DNA of 64,000 nucleotides from positions 124,001-188,000 of the forward strand of contig CAWEWG010000003.1 of the NCBI GenBank assembly GCA_963812795.1, read 5' to 3'. A program made the translations under genes and the position numbers. Below are positions 61,617 through 64,000 of the stretch, piece by piece (the first letter of the stretch is position 1; each line of letters begins with the position of its first letter). The stretch is from Hyphomicrobium_A sp963812795 (GTDB lineage: Bacteria > Pseudomonadota > Alphaproteobacteria > Rhizobiales > Hyphomicrobiaceae). The notes under the pieces were generated by a model. It was not told the origin of the DNA. It searched no databases and worked only from the letters and a program-made list of their open reading frames with translations.

Positions 61617-63665
61617 TCAATTATCCAGGAAGCTGCGCAGCTTGCGCGAGCGGCTGGGGTGCTTGAGCTTGCGCAGCGCCTTGGCTTCGATCTGGCGGAT
61701 GCGCTCGCGCGTCACCGAGAACTGCTGGCCGACCTCTTCGAGCGTGTGGTCGGTGTTCATGCCGATGCCGAAACGCATGCGCAAAACGCGCTCTTCGCGC
61801 GGGGTGAGCGAAGCCAGCACCCGGGTCGTCGTCTCGCGCAGGTTCGACTGGATGGCGGCGTCGATCGGCAGCACGGCGTTGCGGTCCTCGATGAAGTCGC
61901 CGAGGTGTGAGTCCTCCTCATCGCCGATCGGCGTCTCGAGCGAGATCGGTTCCTTGGCGATCTTGAGGACCTTGCGCACCTTCTCCAGCGGCATCGCCAG
62001 CTTCTCGGCCAGCTCCTCCGGCGTCGGCTCGCGGCCGATCTCGTGCAGCATCTGGCGGGAAGTACGCACGATCTTGTTGATCGTCTCGATCATGTGCACG
62101 GGGATGCGGATGGTGCGTGCCTGATCGGCGATCGAGCGCGTGATCGCCTGACGGATCCACCAGGTGGCGTAGGTCGAGAACTTGTAGCCGCGGCGGTACT
62201 CGAACTTGTCGACCGCCTTCATCAGGCCGATGTTGCCTTCCTGGATGAGGTCGAGGAACTGCAGGCCGCGGTTGGTGTATTTCTTGGCGATGGAGATGAC
62301 GAGGCGCAGGTTGGCCTCCACCATTTCCTTCTTCGCCTGGCGGGCTTCGCGCTCGCCCTTCTGCACCGCCTTGACGATGCGGCGGAACTCGGGGATTTCG
62401 AGGCCCGTCTCGGAAGCGAGAGTGTGGATGTCGCCGCGCAGCTTCTCGATGCGCATCTTCTCGTTCTTGACGAACGTGCCCCACTTGCGGCCGAGACCGC
62501 CGACGCGCTCCAGCCACGTCTGGTCGATCTCGTTACCGAAGTACTCGTCGATGAACGCCTGGCGCGGCACGCCGCACGATTCCGCCAGCCGCATGAGCTG
62601 GCCTTCCTGGCCGACGAGCTTCTTGTTGATGCCGTAGAGCTGTTCGACGAGGCTCTCGATGCGGTTGTTGTTGAGCGACAGGCTTTTCACGTCGACGATG
62701 ATCTCGTCGCGCAGCTTGTCGTAGGCTTTCTGCTGCTGCCTGGAACCCTGCTCGCCGGCGACCTGCTGCTCGAGCTTCTTGTCTTGCTGCTTGCGCAGCT
62801 TCTTGTAGGTCGCGGCGATGCGGTCGAAGGTTTCCAGAACCTTCGGCTTCAGCTCGGCTTCCATGGCGGCCAGCGACAGGGCGTTCTCGTAGTCGTCCTC
62901 GTCGTCCAACTCGCTTTCGGGACGGTTCTCGCCGCCCTCTTCGGCCTGAGCCTCTTCGGGCGGCTCGCCGTCACCCAGCGCGGGCGGCGGCTGCTTGGCT
63001 TCGGGGCCTTCGTACGTCGCTTCGAGATCGATGATGTCGCGGAGGAGAATCTTCCCCTCGTTCAGCTCATCGCGCCAGATGATGATGGCCTGGAAGGTGA
63101 GGGGGCTTTCGCACAGGCCGGCGATCATGGCCTCGCGGCCGGCCTCGATGCGTTTGGCGATGGCGATTTCGCCTTCACGCGACAACAGCTCCACCGAGCC
63201 CATCTCGCGCAGGTACATGCGGACAGGGTCGTCGGTGCGCTCGGTCGGCTCGGCGCGCGTAGAGGTGGTGGCGACAGCAGAGGTCGTGGCGATGGCGCGG
63301 CCGCCGCCGCCCTCTTCCTCGTCGGGCTCGTCGGCGCCGGCGGCCTCCTGGCCTTCCTCGCCTTCCTCGGTGTCGACGACGTTGATACCCATGTCGGACA
63401 GCATCGCCATGGTGTCTTCGATCTTCTCGGAAGACACCTCCTCGGACGGCAGCACCGCGTTCAGCTCGTCATAGGTGACGTAGCCACGTGCCTTGCCGGT
63501 CTTGAGGAGTTTCTTGACGGCCTGATCGGAAAGGTCGAGCAGCGGGCTGTCGCGCTCTTGCGCATCCGCAGCCTGGCCGTCCTTGTCCTCGGACTTGGCG
63601 GCGGGGGCGGCTTTCCCGCGCGAACCGCCAGTGGAGGCTTTCGTTTTCAGGGCCTGTGCTTTCAA
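61617..63665 (-). CDS. rpoD: RNA polymerase primary sigma factor RpoD (sigma-70)
   Basis: A 682-residue primary sigma factor. Region 1.1 (about 40-110) has DQAVKKLLKTGKARGYVTYD; region 1.2 begins DPVRMYLREMGSVELLSREGE; an acidic non-conserved region follows (about 225-285); regions 2.1-2.4 include RGLQFLDLIQEGNIGLMKAV and YATWWIRQAITRSIADQART; region 3 and region 4.2 end with VTRERIRQIEAKALRKLKHP. The first codon appears to be TTG 63665, since no in-frame ATG precedes residue 1 before a long non-conserved stretch; the exact start is uncertain. It lies downstream of a probable dnaG end, the usual order. Confidence 0.96.
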   Translation of the reverse strand: MKAQALKTKASTGGSRGKAAPAAKSEDKDGQAADAQERDSPLLDLSDQAVKKLLKTGKARGYVTYDELNAVLPSEEVSSEKIEDTMAMLSDMGINVVDTEEGEEGQEAAGADEPDEEEGGGGRAIATTSAVATTSTRAEPTERTDDPVRMYLREMGSVELLSREGEIAIAKRIEAGREAMIAGLCESPLTFQAIIIWRDELNEGKILLRDIIDLEATYEGPEAKQPPPALGDGEPPEEAQAEEGGENRPESELDDEDDYENALSLAAMEAELKPKVLETFDRIAATYKKLRKQQDKKLEQQVAGEQGSRQQQKAYDKLRDEIIVDVKSLSLNNNRIESLVEQLYGINKKLVGQEGQLMRLAESCGVPRQAFIDEYFGNEIDQTWLERVGGLGRKWGTFVKNEKMRIEKLRGDIHTLASETGLEIPEFRRIVKAVQKGEREARQAKKEMVEANLRLVISIAKKYTNRGLQFLDLIQEGNIGLMKAVDKFEYRRGYKFSTYATWWIRQAITRSIADQARTIRIPVHMIETINKIVRTSRQMLHEIGREPTPEELAEKLAMPLEKVRKVLKIAKEPISLETPIGDEEDSHLGDFIEDRNAVLPIDAAIQSNLRETTTRVLASLTPREERVLRMRFGIGMNTDHTLEEVGQQFSVTRERIRQIEAKALRKLKHPSRSRKLRSFLDN

Positions 63666-63875
63666 GGGCTCGTATCCCGCTCTATCAGCGCCTAATTGCT
63701 TTGCGACGTTCTGTCGCGGCCATTACGGCATCGGTGCAACGCCTGTGGCTTGCGCAAAAAGCCCATCGGCGCCCCACCCTTAGTCCCCCATCGACCTTGA
63801 CCCGCACCGCACGTGCAGGCCGCCGAACCGTCACCTTGCCCACGCCGCTCGCAAGGGCCACGCCAGTGCAACGCG

Positions 63876-64000
63876 TTAATCTGCCGATACGGGCTGGATG
63901 CTTGCTCGAGCAAGCAGGCCCTGGATCTCGCAGATGCGCGCAAGCGCGTCCTCGGAGCCGTCCCGGTGATAAGCCTGGACGGCTGCTTCGAGCGACTTCT
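63876..64000 (-). CDS. dnaG: Probable DNA primase DnaG, C-terminal end
   Basis: The last 40 codons of a gene that runs off the window, ending with TAA at 63876-63878. The visible part is helical, SLEAAVQAYHRDGSEDALAR then ICEIQGLLARASIQPVSAD. The call as DnaG rests mainly on position, since dnaG directly precedes rpoD in most Hyphomicrobiales, and on the helical C-terminal character. The 210 bp to rpoD contain no other gene. Confidence 0.5.
   Translation of the reverse strand, partial: KSLEAAVQAYHRDGSEDALARICEIQGLLARASIQPVSAD

Noticed and set aside
62043..63695. 550-codon open frame on the plus strand
   Set aside because: It is exactly antisense to rpoD; GC-rich third positions keep the reverse frame open. 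The translation is repetitive in Leu, Val, Asp and His, with no family features.

Overview
The window is a GC-rich, gene-dense chromosomal segment of an alphaproteobacterium, most likely of the order Hyphomicrobiales (Rhizobiales). The evidence is gene content: a phosphatidylcholine synthase, DUF930, DUF3126 and DUF817 proteins, a BTLCP-type cysteine protease, an ArsR-methyltransferase fusion ahead of metF and metH, a long RpoD next to a probable dnaG end, and TGA-N9-TCA boxes of the RirA (IRO) type in front of iron-uptake genes. A malyl-CoA-type lyase and a SoxYZ-like carrier of quinoprotein dehydrogenases hint at C1/C2 metabolism, but the genus cannot be fixed from this sequence. I see no tRNA, rRNA, CRISPR array, prophage or insertion sequence.

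Layout. 1-8.2 kb: end of a malyl-CoA lyase gene, a MarR regulator, two AraC-type paralogues flanking a two-component pair and two tiny secreted proteins, then an LpxL-like acyltransferase and a UbiH-like hydroxylase. 8.2-15.8 kb: a porin with frame breaks, phosphatidylcholine synthase, divergent LysR and pirin/WrbA genes, several very small genes, and a hydrolase-fold protein that has lost its catalytic Ser and His. 15.8-18.3 kb: exbB-exbD-tonB behind an IRO box. 18.4-24.6 kb: an envelope redox cluster (MsrB; Tat-exported YedY-like molybdoenzyme, cytochrome b, CcdA-like transporter, periplasmic thioredoxin, two-component pair, two PepSY proteins). 24.6-28.7 kb: broken DUF930 gene, a heavily frameshifted TonB-dependent siderophore receptor behind a second IRO box, and a PiuC-like dioxygenase.

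28.8-36.9 kb: MlaC-like protein, a membrane protein, then the methionine block: ArsR-methyltransferase fusion, metF, and a metH cut in two at the junction of its first two modules, with about 630 bp containing a REP-like double hairpin between the halves. 37.3-45.7 kb: AcuI-like reductase, enoyl-CoA hydratase, cysE, DUF3126, gamma-carbonic anhydrase, BTLCP protease, PilZ and PAS proteins, rhomboid protease, CBS protein, patatin. 45.9-51.7 kb: hisI, folE, an IscU-like scaffold, cupin, yidD, recO, two CAP-domain paralogues behind a two-helix membrane protein, and a GreA-like factor. 51.8-64 kb: SoxYZ-like carrier, an unknown protein, a membrane ClpP-like protein with a secreted partner, epoxide hydrolase, amidohydrolase, short-chain dehydrogenase, class A beta-lactamase, DUF817 protein, rpoD and a probable dnaG end.

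The genes best supported as working together are: exbBD-tonB with the siderophore receptor and PiuC (iron uptake, shared operator type); ArsR-methyltransferase/metF/metH (methyl cycle); and the redox cluster with its own sensor. A caution runs through the window: the porin, TonB receptor, DUF930, carbonic anhydrase and recO genes carry frame breaks, almost all of them equivalent to one extra base, which looks more like local sequence error than gene decay.
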